Shown: positions 7,178-14,700 of the stretch, in pieces
How the letters are laid out: each line of letters begins with the position of its first letter
How positions within the stretch are numbered: the first letter of the stretch is position 1
NCBI GenBank assembly: GCA_910586405.1
Contig: CAJUII010000071.1
Span: forward strand, 1-16,570
Direction of reading: 5' to 3'
Length of the DNA: 16,570 nucleotides
Source: an uncultured Lachnospiraceae bacterium
Lineage (GTDB): Bacteria; Bacillota; Clostridia; Lachnospirales; Lachnospiraceae
Notes under the pieces: model-generated
Told to the model about the DNA's origin: nothing
What the model saw: only the letters and a program-made list of their open reading frames with translations
Database searches by the model: none
Translations under genes and position numbers: made by a program

Positions 7178-7617
7178 CGAACGCCAAGACGATAAAAACC
7201 TCTCCTCCACGCTTCCTCAATCAGCTTAGGCTGAATATCTGGATACGTCCATGTAGTCGGCAATTCCTTTGTGATGACAATTTTTTCAATCTCATTGTGA
7301 AGTTCATCCTCGAACTTTCTGACCTCAGCAATATACAACATGCCAAATGTCTCCTGCCCATCAAAGTTCCATTCTGCTGTCACAGAATACACACAAACAG
7401 GCTGAATGTCAAACTCGACTGCTCCAGTCTCTTCATACAGCTCTCTCCTTGCAGTATCTAAGATTGCTTCTCCCGGCTCCCTGTGACCGCCTGGAACTTC
7501 GAGCGTCTCTCTTTGCCTATGCTTGCAGAATACATAGTTTCCCTCTGGTGTCATTGTCAGGATTACTGCAAACTTGAACAGCGCATCTTCTGTATTTTCA
7601 TAAAATTTTACTTCCAT
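7174..7617 (-). CDS. Nudix hydrolase
   Basis: Cytoplasmic pyrophosphohydrolase of 147 residues, the usual single-domain size. The Nudix box fits GX5EX7REUXEEXGU: it runs from Gly44 to Ala66, with HREPGE at 45-50, RREL at 57-60 and YEETGA at 61-66; the glutamates in REL-EE bind the catalytic metal. The motif is complete, so the enzyme should be active on a nucleoside diphosphate linked to another moiety. Which one (oxidised dNTP, ADP-ribose or another) is not readable from the sequence. ATG 7617 has AAAGGAAA a few bases upstream. It lies 74 bp before the DtxR-type regulator in the same direction. Upstream is a block of structured repeats without an obvious promoter, so it may depend on read-through from thrH or on a promoter I failed to see. 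Confidence 0.92.
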   Translation of the reverse strand: MEVKFYENTEDALFKFAVILTMTPEGNYVFCKHRQRETLEVPGGHREPGEAILDTARRELYEETGAVEFDIQPVCVYSVTAEWNFDGQETFGMLYIAEVRKFEDELHNEIEKIVITKELPTTWTYPDIQPKLIEEAWRRGFYRLGVR

Positions 7618-7631
7618 ATTGTTTCCTTTCC

Positions 7632-7679
7632 GCGTCCGTCAGCTTCTGCTGACATGCTTCCTTGGGGTGCCCGTGTGCA
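7632..7679 (-). repeat. 48-bp direct repeat, copy 1
   Basis: Left copy of a direct repeat pair offset by 88 bp; about 43 of 48 positions match copy 2. It contains the perfect hairpin GTCAGC-TTCT-GCTGAC (7638-7653). The outer arms can also pair (GCGTCC with GGGTGC, using G-U pairs in RNA). It ends in the shared CCGTGTGCA. It sits directly upstream of the Nudix ribosome binding site. Confidence 0.8.
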
Positions 7680-7681
7680 AT

Positions 7682-7713
7682 CGAGTACGGGAATGACCTT
7701 CTCCCTACTCCCG
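7682..7713. repeat. Hairpin between the direct repeats
   Basis: GAGT and GGGA on the left (7683-7692 region) can pair with TCCC and ACTC on the right (7701-7709 region) around a 9-nt loop, with a small internal bulge. It fills the spacer between the two 48-bp repeats, so the whole block 7632-7767 is stem-forming. Confidence 0.5.
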
Positions 7714-7719
7714 CGCCGG

Positions 7720-7767
7720 GCGTCCGTCAGCTTCTGCTGACATTGTTCCTTTGGACGCCCGTGTGCA
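7720..7767 (-). repeat. 48-bp direct repeat, copy 2
   Basis: Right copy of the repeat. It contains the same hairpin, GTCAGC-TTCT-GCTGAC (7726-7741), now enclosed by perfect outer arms GGGCGTCC (7718-7725) and GGACGCCC (7753-7760), making a two-level stem. Read on the minus strand, the core continues into CCGGCGCG, a segment also present beside the third copy at 11663-11694. Confidence 0.8.
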
Positions 7768-7768
7768 T

Positions 7769-7799
7769 AAAAAGACGCCTGCTTTGAATGCAAACGTCT
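7769..7799 (-). terminator. Intrinsic terminator after thrH
   Basis: On the minus strand, AGACG (7795-7799) pairs with CGTCT (7773-7777), an inner TTTG/CAAA pair lies between them with an asymmetric bulge, and a run of T follows. It starts 23 bp after the thrH stop. The stem is imperfect, so termination may be partial, which would allow read-through to the Nudix gene. Confidence 0.55.
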
Positions 7800-7821
7800 C
7801 TGTCAATACCTTATGCGTTCT

Positions 7822-8424
7822 TTACACCATCGCCCTCCTGACTGCCGCCATCAAGTCATCATACGTCTCATACGCCGCAAGCTCCGGGTTGTCTGCCTTA
7901 ATCTTGTCTGTGCTCTTGAACAAAAAGCCCGCCTTGCTCGCCTTGATCATGCCAAGGTCATTGTAGCTGTCACCGCTGGCAATCGTCTCGTAACCGATGG
8001 ACTGAAGCGCGCGTACCGTCGTGAGTTTTGACTGCTCACAGCGCATCTTAAATCCTGTGATCTCACCGTCCTCTGCCACTTCAAGCGAATTGCAGAAGAT
8101 GGTGGGCCAGCCAAGCTTCTTCATGAGGGGCGTCGCAAACTGCGCAAAGGTGTCGCTGATAATGATGACCTGCGTGATCGAGCGAAGCTCGTCGAGAAAC
8201 TCCTTTGCGCCCGGAATCGGGTCGATCGTTGCGATCGTTTCCTGTATCTCCTTCAAGCCAAGTCCATGCTCTTTCAACACGCCAAGACGCCAAGTCATCA
8301 ATTTATTGTAATCTGGCTCGTCTCTCGTCGTCCGCTTCAGCTCGGGAATCCCGCTTGCCTCTGCAAACGCAATCCAGATTTCCGGAACCAATACACCTTC
8401 TAAATCCAAGCATGTTATGTACAT
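7822..8424 (-). CDS. thrH: ThrH: phosphoserine phosphatase / homoserine phosphotransferase
   Basis: HAD-superfamily enzyme of 200 residues; P. aeruginosa ThrH has 205. ThrH removes phosphate from phosphoserine and can pass it to homoserine, giving phosphohomoserine for threonine synthesis. Motif I is CLDLEGV with Asp7 and Glu9; the Glu at the second acidic position and the following PEIWIAFAE are ThrH hallmarks. Motif II is SDTF (Ser90), motif III Lys133, motif IV GDSYND (151-156). All catalytic residues are present. The frame opens at a TTG (8430) with AAAGGA about 8 nt upstream, but ATG 8424 reproduces the family N-terminus exactly, so it is preferred. No serine or threonine biosynthesis gene is nearby. 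It has its own extended -10 promoter and a leader hairpin. The identification is strong; use for serine or for threonine is unresolved. Confidence 0.92.
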   Translation of the reverse strand: MYITCLDLEGVLVPEIWIAFAEASGIPELKRTTRDEPDYNKLMTWRLGVLKEHGLGLKEIQETIATIDPIPGAKEFLDELRSITQVIIISDTFAQFATPLMKKLGWPTIFCNSLEVAEDGEITGFKMRCEQSKLTTVRALQSIGYETIASGDSYNDLGMIKASKAGFLFKSTDKIKADNPELAAYETYDDLMAAVRRAMV

Positions 8425-8452
8425 TCTCAATACCTATATCCTTTCTGTATCG

Positions 8453-8468
8453 TGCGGCGACTGCCGCA
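8453..8468 (-). promoter_or_regulatory. Hairpin in the thrH leader
   Basis: A perfect 6-bp stem TGCGGC/GCCGCA with a 4-nt loop lies between the thrH promoter and its ribosome binding site. There is no U run, so it is not a terminator. It may shape the mRNA 5' end. I do not recognise it as a known riboswitch. Confidence 0.5.
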
Positions 8469-8490
8469 TATCATATAAGCCACGGTATTG

Positions 8491-8518
8491 ATTATAGCAC
8501 ACTTTCCCCACCGGATAA
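8491..8518 (-). promoter_or_regulatory. Extended -10 promoter of thrH
   Basis: On the minus strand, TGCTATAAT (8491-8499) is a perfect extended -10. A weak -35, TTATCC (8513-8518), lies 16 bp further upstream. The promoter sits in the short gap after the DUF4097 stop, so thrH is a separate transcription unit. Confidence 0.7.
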
Positions 8519-8527
8519 AGTAGAAAT

Positions 8528-9811
8528 TTAATTGATTACACGCACATCGCCGCTGGTCGTGCGCACCACGATTCGGCTGCCTGTTTCACTCGTTTTGTAG
8601 GCGCCTTCGGCACTGTTTCTTTTTTGGGAAAAAACAAGTTCGTCATCAAAAAACGTATCAATATCGCCGCTGCTCGTCACCGCCTTGAAATCAAATGCAT
8701 TGTCGTCGGATATCCTGATTTCCGCCAAGCCGCTGCTGCTCTCAAGCGTAAGGTTTCCTGTAAGCCTGCCCAAGTCCACCTTGATATCGCCGCTCGTAGT
8801 ACAGATGCTGCCGCTTCCCTCCTGCGCCTTGATCGTGACTGCCCCGCTGGACGCTTTGACCTCCCACACATCTGTCAACTGCTCTAAGACAATTTCTCCT
8901 GATGTAGTCCTGACTGTTCGTTTGCCGCTTCCCTCATAGATTTGAACGGCGCCGCTTGAAGAATCTGCTGTGACATCTCCCTCAATGCACTGGATACTGA
9001 CATCGCCGCTTGTCACTGCCACCAGCGCATTTCCCAGAATGGTCTCAGACTCAATGCTGCCGCTGGCTGTTCTGAGGTCCGCATCACCTGTCATCTGGCG
9101 CACCGCAATCTCGCCGCTGCTCGTCGCAAGGTTCACTGTCCCCGTCAACTGGTCGGCTTCAATATCCCCGCTCGTTGTTTTGATCGCAATGTCCCCTGCA
9201 GCTTCACCAAGTTCTGTGCTGACCTTGTCAAGTTGTACGTCACCGCTGCTGCACTCAATTGACACATCCTGGGCTGTAATATTGGGTATGCACACATCGC
9301 CGCTGCTCGTCGCTGCCTTGAACGTCTTCCCGATGGCAATATCCATCTTGGAAGAAATGTCACCGCTCGAAGTCAAAAACACCAGCTCTCCTCTGTAGGA
9401 GGAGGGCAGACCAATTTCTGTATAATTACCCATATGCTCGTCATAATACGTCCCAAAATACACATAATTAGTTCTGTTTCTTTTCTTCCCCTTGACTTCA
9501 AGACGGCTTCCGTCTACTTCCACGGTAGAGATTTCATCCTCAGCAAGTTCCTCTGTATTGTATTCTTTTACTGTGAGCATATCACCTTCCGCTTCACTGA
9601 TGCGGATATCATTATTGTTCATATCATACGTGACGCAAATGCGGTCAACTCCGTCCAGCGAAATCTCTTTTTCCATAACCAGTTGAGAAGCACTGTTGAC
9701 ATACTTTGTCCCATAAAGGTTCTGTCCTCCCATGCCGTACACCAGTACGCCGCACAGTCCCACCGCAAGTATGCATAACAGTACCAACATTGTAATTTTT
9801 GTTTTTTTCAT
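8528..9811 (-). CDS. Membrane-anchored DUF4097 repeat protein
   Basis: Protein of 427 residues with an N-terminal signal anchor (about 8-26, after MKKTK), a region of about 110 residues without repeats, then 14 copies of a [TAS][ST]SG[DESAL][IVA] turn motif from residue 148 to the end. Eight successive glycines (215, 233, 251, 269, 287, 305, 323, 341) are exactly 18 residues apart. This pattern is typical of DUF4097 proteins, predicted to form a beta-solenoid outside the membrane. DUF4097 proteins in Firmicutes include LiaG of the B. subtilis envelope stress operon, but often sit with DUF1700 and PadR-type genes, which are absent here. It starts 31 bp after the FAD oxidoreductase gene, so the two are likely co-transcribed. 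Its role is unknown; an envelope-facing scaffold or adhesive function is only a guess. Confidence 0.88.
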   Translation of the reverse strand: MKKTKITMLVLLCILAVGLCGVLVYGMGGQNLYGTKYVNSASQLVMEKEISLDGVDRICVTYDMNNNDIRISEAEGDMLTVKEYNTEELAEDEISTVEVDGSRLEVKGKKRNRTNYVYFGTYYDEHMGNYTEIGLPSSYRGELVFLTSSGDISSKMDIAIGKTFKAATSSGDVCIPNITAQDVSIECSSGDVQLDKVSTELGEAAGDIAIKTTSGDIEADQLTGTVNLATSSGEIAVRQMTGDADLRTASGSIESETILGNALVAVTSGDVSIQCIEGDVTADSSSGAVQIYEGSGKRTVRTTSGEIVLEQLTDVWEVKASSGAVTIKAQEGSGSICTTSGDIKVDLGRLTGNLTLESSSGLAEIRISDDNAFDFKAVTSSGDIDTFFDDELVFSQKRNSAEGAYKTSETGSRIVVRTTSGDVRVIN

Positions 9812-9842
9812 CTTTTTCTATTTCCTTCTTCCGCTTTCAGCG

Positions 9843-11213
9843 CTAAGCACGCTCTAAAATTCGCCGCGCCACGTATACCCCGCTGGCGGAGGCGTGCGAC
9901 AGCGAATGCGTCACGCCGCTTCCGTCACCGATCACATACAGTCCCGGATACCGCGTCTCAAGATTCTCGTCGATATCGACCTCCATGTTATAAAACTTGA
10001 CTTCCACGCCGTACAGCAGCGTGTCATCATTGGCTGTGCCGGGTGCAATCTTATCAAGCGCATAGATCATCTCTATGATGCCGTCCAGAATCCGCTTGGG
10101 CAGCACCAGACTCAGATCGCCGGGAGTCGCCGCAAGCGTCGGTGCCACTAACCCCTCCTCAATGCGCTTTGCATTGCTGCGCCTGCCGCGCACCAAGTCG
10201 CCAAAACGCTGCACGATCACGCCGCCGCCCAGCATATTGGACAATCTGGCGATGCTCTCGCCATAACCGTTGCTGTCCTTAAATGGCTCTGAGAAATGCT
10301 TTGCCACCAGCAGTGCAAAGTTTGTATTTTCTGTTTGTTTGTCGGCGCCCTCATAACTGTGCCCATTTACGGTGACAATGCCGTTTGTGTTTTCATTGAC
10401 GACAATCCCTTTGGGATTCATGCAGAAGGTCCGCACCCTGTCCTCAAATTTTTCCGTCCGATATACGATCTTACTCTCGTATAACTCATCTGTCAGATGT
10501 GAAAAAATAACTGCTGGAAGCTCTACGCGCACGCCGATATCCACCCGGTTTGACTTCGTGGGAATCGCCAGCTTCGAGCAGATACCCTCCATCCATTTGC
10601 TTCCGCTTCTACCGACAGAAATGACACACTTGTCACATTCATAGCACGCTGCACCGCAGCACACGCGAAACCCGCTCTCTGTCACTTCCACATCTGTGAC
10701 AGGTGTATCGAAATAAAAGTCAATTTTATCCTTCATCTCTGTATACAGATTTTCCAGCACTATATAGTTGATATCCGTACCCAGATGACGAACGGAGGCG
10801 TCGAGCAGATTCAGCTTATTTTGCAGACAGAGCTTTTTCAGGTGCGTGCCTGCTGTGGAGTACATCTTTGTGCCCTCACCGCCGTATTTCATATTGATCT
10901 GATCCACATACTGCATCAGCTCGATTGCCTTTGCCTTGCCGATATATTCATACAAAGTTCCGCCAAAATCATTGGTGATATTGTACTTTCCGTCAGAGAA
11001 AGCGCCTGCACCGCCAAACCCGCTCATGATCGAACAGCTCTTGCACTTGATACAGCTCTTTACCTGCTCTCCGTCAATCGGGCAGCGCCGCCTGTCAAGC
11101 GAATGCCCTGCCTCGAACACTGCGATTTTTATCTCTTTTTTCTGTTGCAGCATCTCATACGCCGTAAAAATTCCACCCGGACCTGCCCCTATTATGATCA
11201 CGTCGTAATGCAT
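9843..11213 (-). CDS. FAD-dependent oxidoreductase (COG2509-like)
   Basis: Flavoprotein dehydrogenase of 456 residues. The N-terminal Rossmann motif GAGPGG (9-14) after MHYDVIII binds the FAD ADP moiety, and the C-terminal GLYVIGDGSG motif binds the flavin. After residue 40 there is a cysteine cluster, C44-x9-C54-x2-C57-x2-C60, followed by SGFGGAGAFSDGK (64-76), a signature of the uncharacterised NAD(FAD)-utilising dehydrogenase group. The cysteines could hold an iron-sulfur cluster or be redox active; this is inference. It is complete and has no signal peptide, so it is cytoplasmic. ATG 11213 has GAGGG 8 nt upstream and a good promoter in front. The DUF4097 gene follows after 31 bp, an unexplained pairing. 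Annotated relatives are usually only called NAD(P)/FAD-dependent oxidoreductase; the substrate is unknown. Confidence 0.92.
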   Translation of the reverse strand: MHYDVIIIGAGPGGIFTAYEMLQQKKEIKIAVFEAGHSLDRRRCPIDGEQVKSCIKCKSCSIMSGFGGAGAFSDGKYNITNDFGGTLYEYIGKAKAIELMQYVDQINMKYGGEGTKMYSTAGTHLKKLCLQNKLNLLDASVRHLGTDINYIVLENLYTEMKDKIDFYFDTPVTDVEVTESGFRVCCGAACYECDKCVISVGRSGSKWMEGICSKLAIPTKSNRVDIGVRVELPAVIFSHLTDELYESKIVYRTEKFEDRVRTFCMNPKGIVVNENTNGIVTVNGHSYEGADKQTENTNFALLVAKHFSEPFKDSNGYGESIARLSNMLGGGVIVQRFGDLVRGRRSNAKRIEEGLVAPTLAATPGDLSLVLPKRILDGIIEMIYALDKIAPGTANDDTLLYGVEVKFYNMEVDIDENLETRYPGLYVIGDGSGVTHSLSHASASGVYVARRILERA

Positions 11214-11253
11214 TGTAATACCCTCGCTTTCTCTTTTTAGATTCTATGACTAC

Positions 11254-11282
11254 AGTATACCGTTTTTTTCTGATTTTGTACA
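11254..11282 (-). promoter_or_regulatory. Promoter of the FAD oxidoreductase/DUF4097 unit
   Basis: On the minus strand, TGTACA (11277-11282, 4/6) and TATACT (11254-11259, 5/6) are spaced by 17 bp with an A-rich spacer. It lies between the upstream terminator and the start codon at 11213. Confidence 0.65.
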
Positions 11283-11313
11283 TAAAATTCTAAGAGAACG
11301 CCACAACAAACGC

Positions 11314-11350
11314 AAAAAAAGGGTGCTATTATAGATCTTGCACCCTTTTT
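11314..11350. terminator. Intrinsic terminator after the 62-residue gene
   Basis: GGGTGC (11321-11326) and GCACCC (11340-11345) pair around a 13-nt loop, flanked by 7 A on the left and 5 T on the right, so the stem can extend through the A/T runs. On the minus strand it follows the small gene ending at 11381 and isolates it from the FAD gene promoter. Confidence 0.85.
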
Positions 11351-11380
11351 AATCTTCTCTGTTTGACTTTGCTATTCATT

Positions 11381-11569
11381 CTATTCTTTGATCCTGTCAA
11401 GCTCTGTAATGTTAACGCCCAAACTTGTTAACGTTACTTTCAATTCAATATATCTTTTATGCATTGCATGATATGTTTCAGGACTATTTTCTTTGCATAA
11501 TTCCATCCAGTCCTGAATTCTTGAAAATTCGTTTATTGAATCTCTTACAATATCGGCGGCACTAGGCAT
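11381..11569 (-). CDS. Small conserved-looking protein of unknown function, 62 residues
   Basis: A short gene that is probably real: GGGAGGTGAT lies just upstream of ATG 11569, an extended -10 lies further upstream, and a strong terminator closes the unit. The protein (MPSAADIVRDSINEF at the start, LGVNITELDRIKE at the end) looks fully helical and cytoplasmic, with no membrane segment, no metal-binding motif and one cysteine (Cys25). The central ENSPETYHAMHKRYIELKV stretch suggests two or three amphipathic helices, perhaps a small helical bundle. I do not recognise a named family, though similar 60-residue proteins seem familiar from Lachnospiraceae genomes; that is memory, not evidence. It stands alone between the pullulanase and FAD genes. 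Confidence 0.72.
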   Translation of the reverse strand: MPSAADIVRDSINEFSRIQDWMELCKENSPETYHAMHKRYIELKVTLTSLGVNITELDRIKE

Positions 11570-11614
11570 ATCGAATCACCTCCCTGTTATGAAACACAAT
11601 GTTGTATCAACTTT

Positions 11615-11623
11615 AGTATAGCA
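11615..11623 (-). promoter_or_regulatory. Extended -10 of the 62-residue gene
   Basis: On the minus strand, TGCTATACT forms an extended -10 (TG-N-TATACT), about 40 nt upstream of the start codon. No convincing -35 lies 16-18 bp further upstream, so it relies on the TG extension. Confidence 0.5.
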
Positions 11624-11660
11624 TAATCAGGCAGCAAAGTCTATGAATTTTCTAACGAAA

Positions 11661-11694
11661 GCATGTCAGCAAAGGCTGACAGATGCTCGGCGCG
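11661..11694 (+). repeat. Third copy of the hairpin repeat core; likely pullulanase terminator
   Basis: It contains GTCAGC-AAAG-GCTGAC (11665-11680), preceded by GCAT and followed by a segment ending in CTCGGCGCG. The core matches the minus-strand reading of the 7.6-7.8 kb repeats, including the GGCGCG that follows, but in opposite orientation and more diverged. On the minus strand, the stem is extended by GCA/TGC and followed by TTTCGTT, so it could end pullulanase transcription (the stop is at 11722). Confidence 0.6.
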
Positions 11695-11721
11695 CACTCA
11701 TTTTATTGCTGTTCCGATATC

Positions 11722-14700
11722 TTATTTCTTACGCTTCTTTATAAAGATTCCTGCTGCGACTGCTGCCGCTGCCGCAACGATTCCGCCAATGATCAGCGGC
11801 ATATTTCCTGATGCACTCTGTGCGGATTCTGTATTTCCTGATGCTTCTGCACTCTCTGTGCTGGCATTTGCAGTTGTATCATTCTCCGTCTCAGTCTTTG
11901 TCTCCGCCTTCACAATCGTGTCATCTCCCTGCACGAGCACCATTGCTGAGATGCCCGGCACAGATACAGTTCCCTGTGCAGTTCCTACAGATGCTGTGCC
12001 TGCTGTCTTGTCGTTGACACAGATTTCCCATGTTCCCGCCGGCAGTGCCACCTCTACAGCATTCTTATTTCCGTTCAACAAAACTGTAATCTTCTCTGCC
12101 GTGTCACTGTTTGCATTGTTTGCAATCGTATATCCGATCACATTGGCATCGAGTCCGCTCATAAATACCAGATTACTCTGAATATCTGCCGCAGTTGTCA
12201 TGCGGAGTGCACTGTGCGCTTTGCGGAATGCGATCAGCCCCTTGTAATAATCATATGTATCGAGAACCTTTGCCTTCTCCGCCCACTTGATGCTGTTGGT
12301 GGAATCCGGCGAAGTGTAGCTGTTCTCGTCAAAACCGCCCTCCACGGTTGCCGAAGGCTTGCTTCTTAGCAGCTCTTCCCCTGCTTGGAAGAAGGGTACA
12401 CCCTGTGAGGTGAGAATGATTGCACTTCCGAGCTTATTCATCTGAATGCGCGTCTCCTCACTGTCATCTGCATTTGAGATTGCAAGCTTATCCCAGAATG
12501 TCAGATTGTCATGACAGGATACGTAATTGATGCTCTGTCCCGGCTGTGCTGCCCAGCTCCTGCTGCCCTTGTCATTTTTGAAAGTCATTACCTGAGGATG
12601 CGGTGTCGCGCCGACAATGCCAAACTTCACGCTCTCCTCCATGCCATCCTTGCCGCTGATAAATCCCTTATCCTGCGCGTCAAACACGCTTCCCTTGATT
12701 CCGTCCCGTATGTCATCGCTGAATGCGCCAACCCTGTCAATCTTCGCCATGTTTGCCTTCAGAGCCTGCTGAGAAGATGGGATTGCACAATCCCCGCCAG
12801 TCCAACCTTCACCGTACACCATAATCGACGGATCAATCTCGTCAAGTGCTGCCCGCACAGCATTCATTGTCTCAATGTCATGCACTGCCATCAAATCAAA
12901 GCGGAAGCCGTCAATGTGGTACTCCTTCGCCCAGTAAACAACCGAATCCACGATATATTTGCGGACCATGGCGCGGTCAGAAGCCGTCTCGTTTCCACAG
13001 CCGGATGCATTGGAATAATTCTCACCTACTTTTCTGTAAAAATAATCTGGCACTGTTTTTTGATACCATGAATTTTCTATATTAAAAGTATGATTATACA
13101 CGACGTCCATATTCACACGGATACCATTCTCATGAAATGCCTGAATCATCTGTTTCATTTCATTGATGCGCACTTCCCCGTGATAAGGATCTGTGCTGTA
13201 AGACCCCTCCGGCACATTGTAGTTCTTCGGGTCATATCCCCAGTTAAACTGCGGTGTATCCAGCTTTGTCTCATCGACTGTCGCATAATCATAACTGGGC
13301 AGAATCTGCACATGTGTGACACCCAAATCCTTGATGTGGTCTATTCCTGTCGCAAGACCGTCTGGGTTTGTCGTGCCTGTCTCTGTAAATCCAAGAAACT
13401 TGCCCGTATTGCTGATACCAGACGACGCATCGGACGAGAGGTCGCGCACATGAATCTCATAGATCACGGCGTCCGTCGGATTCTCAAAAGCTGGTCTTAC
13501 ATCTTCCTCAAATCCTTCTGGATTGGTCGCGCTCAGATCAACCACCATGCCTCTGTCACCATTGACCCCCGTCGTTCTCGCATAGAGGTCCACGGCCTCG
13601 TTTGTCTTATTTCCAATCTTAATCGAGTATGTATAGTATACGCCGTTTAAGTCTCCCTGCTTCTCACAGCTCCATACCCCCTTCTCACCCAATGTCATAG
13701 GAAGGGTTTCAATCAGATTATCGCCGTCTCCCTGCTCATACAGGTTCAAAGAAACCTCTGACGCGGTGGGCGCCCATACCTTAAAGCCTGTCTTTTCTTT
13801 GGTGTACGCTGCACCAAGGTCATCTCCCTCATAGGCAAATGCTTCATCAAAATAGCTTGAGCCTATAATTTTGTTCATGGATATGGTTGTTCCCTCATAT
13901 CCTTCCATAGATATGTCATACGTCTTTGACAATTCCAACGCCTCCTCCAATGTCAGCAGAACTGCTCTGCCGTCCTCGCTCTCTGCCGAAGCCACTTTGT
14001 ACTCCGTTCCCTCTGCATCTGTAATTTTCAACTGTGCCGCCAAAGCTGATGTATTCTTTGGCGCGCGCGACAGATATGCATAAATTTCCTTGCTTGTCGT
14101 CTCTGAGAAATATGCCTCCGCAATCACCGGCTGAAACACAGCCTCCTCCTCATTGTACCACAGCGTAGGATTTCCTTCCACTATGTATACATCAATTGTA
14201 TTGTCCGTAGCCTTGGTAAGATCAATCTCATAGTCGAGTGCTGCGTCTGCATCGCCATCCTGTATCACGCGGACACCCGCAGTCTTTACACCCTCTTTGG
14301 GCAGCAGCCCGATCTTGAAAAGCGCACCGAACGCATCTTTTTCCGCCATCGGATAATTTCCGCCGACTTCGCTTCCCGCCCATGCATATGCCTCCACGTT
14401 GTCGGTACTATATTTTTGGTCAAAATTGTAATAGTGGACATTGATCTTGGCGGCGCCCTCCTCATTGTACACATTCAGGCGGGCTTCCTCAAGTGCTGCA
14501 AGATCATAAGTCTCTGCCCCGTCAGGCGCTGTTGTTGCAAATTCTGCCTCGCCGCTCGTCACCCAGATTTCGACGGTCTCTCCGTCCACTGTGACAAATC
14601 TGTCATCGCCCATATCCTTGTCCTCCCACTGGTTTAAGCGCAGGATAAATCCGATGCTTGACGGTTTCCTGTTGGTCTGGTACACAGCCACTTTACCGAA

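Noticed and set aside
7100..7210. N-terminal extension of the DtxR-family protein to 7210
   Set aside because: The extension runs through the promoter and the end of the Nudix gene; ATG 7099 has an AGGAGG site at ideal spacing and gives the family N-terminus.
7632..7767. CRISPR array
   Set aside because: There are only two repeats, the spacer itself forms a hairpin, and there are no cas genes.
8528..9370. DNA tandem repeat or CRISPR-like array within the DUF4097 gene
   Set aside because: The regularity comes from protein-level SSGDI turns in an intact frame; the DNA units differ strongly from one another.
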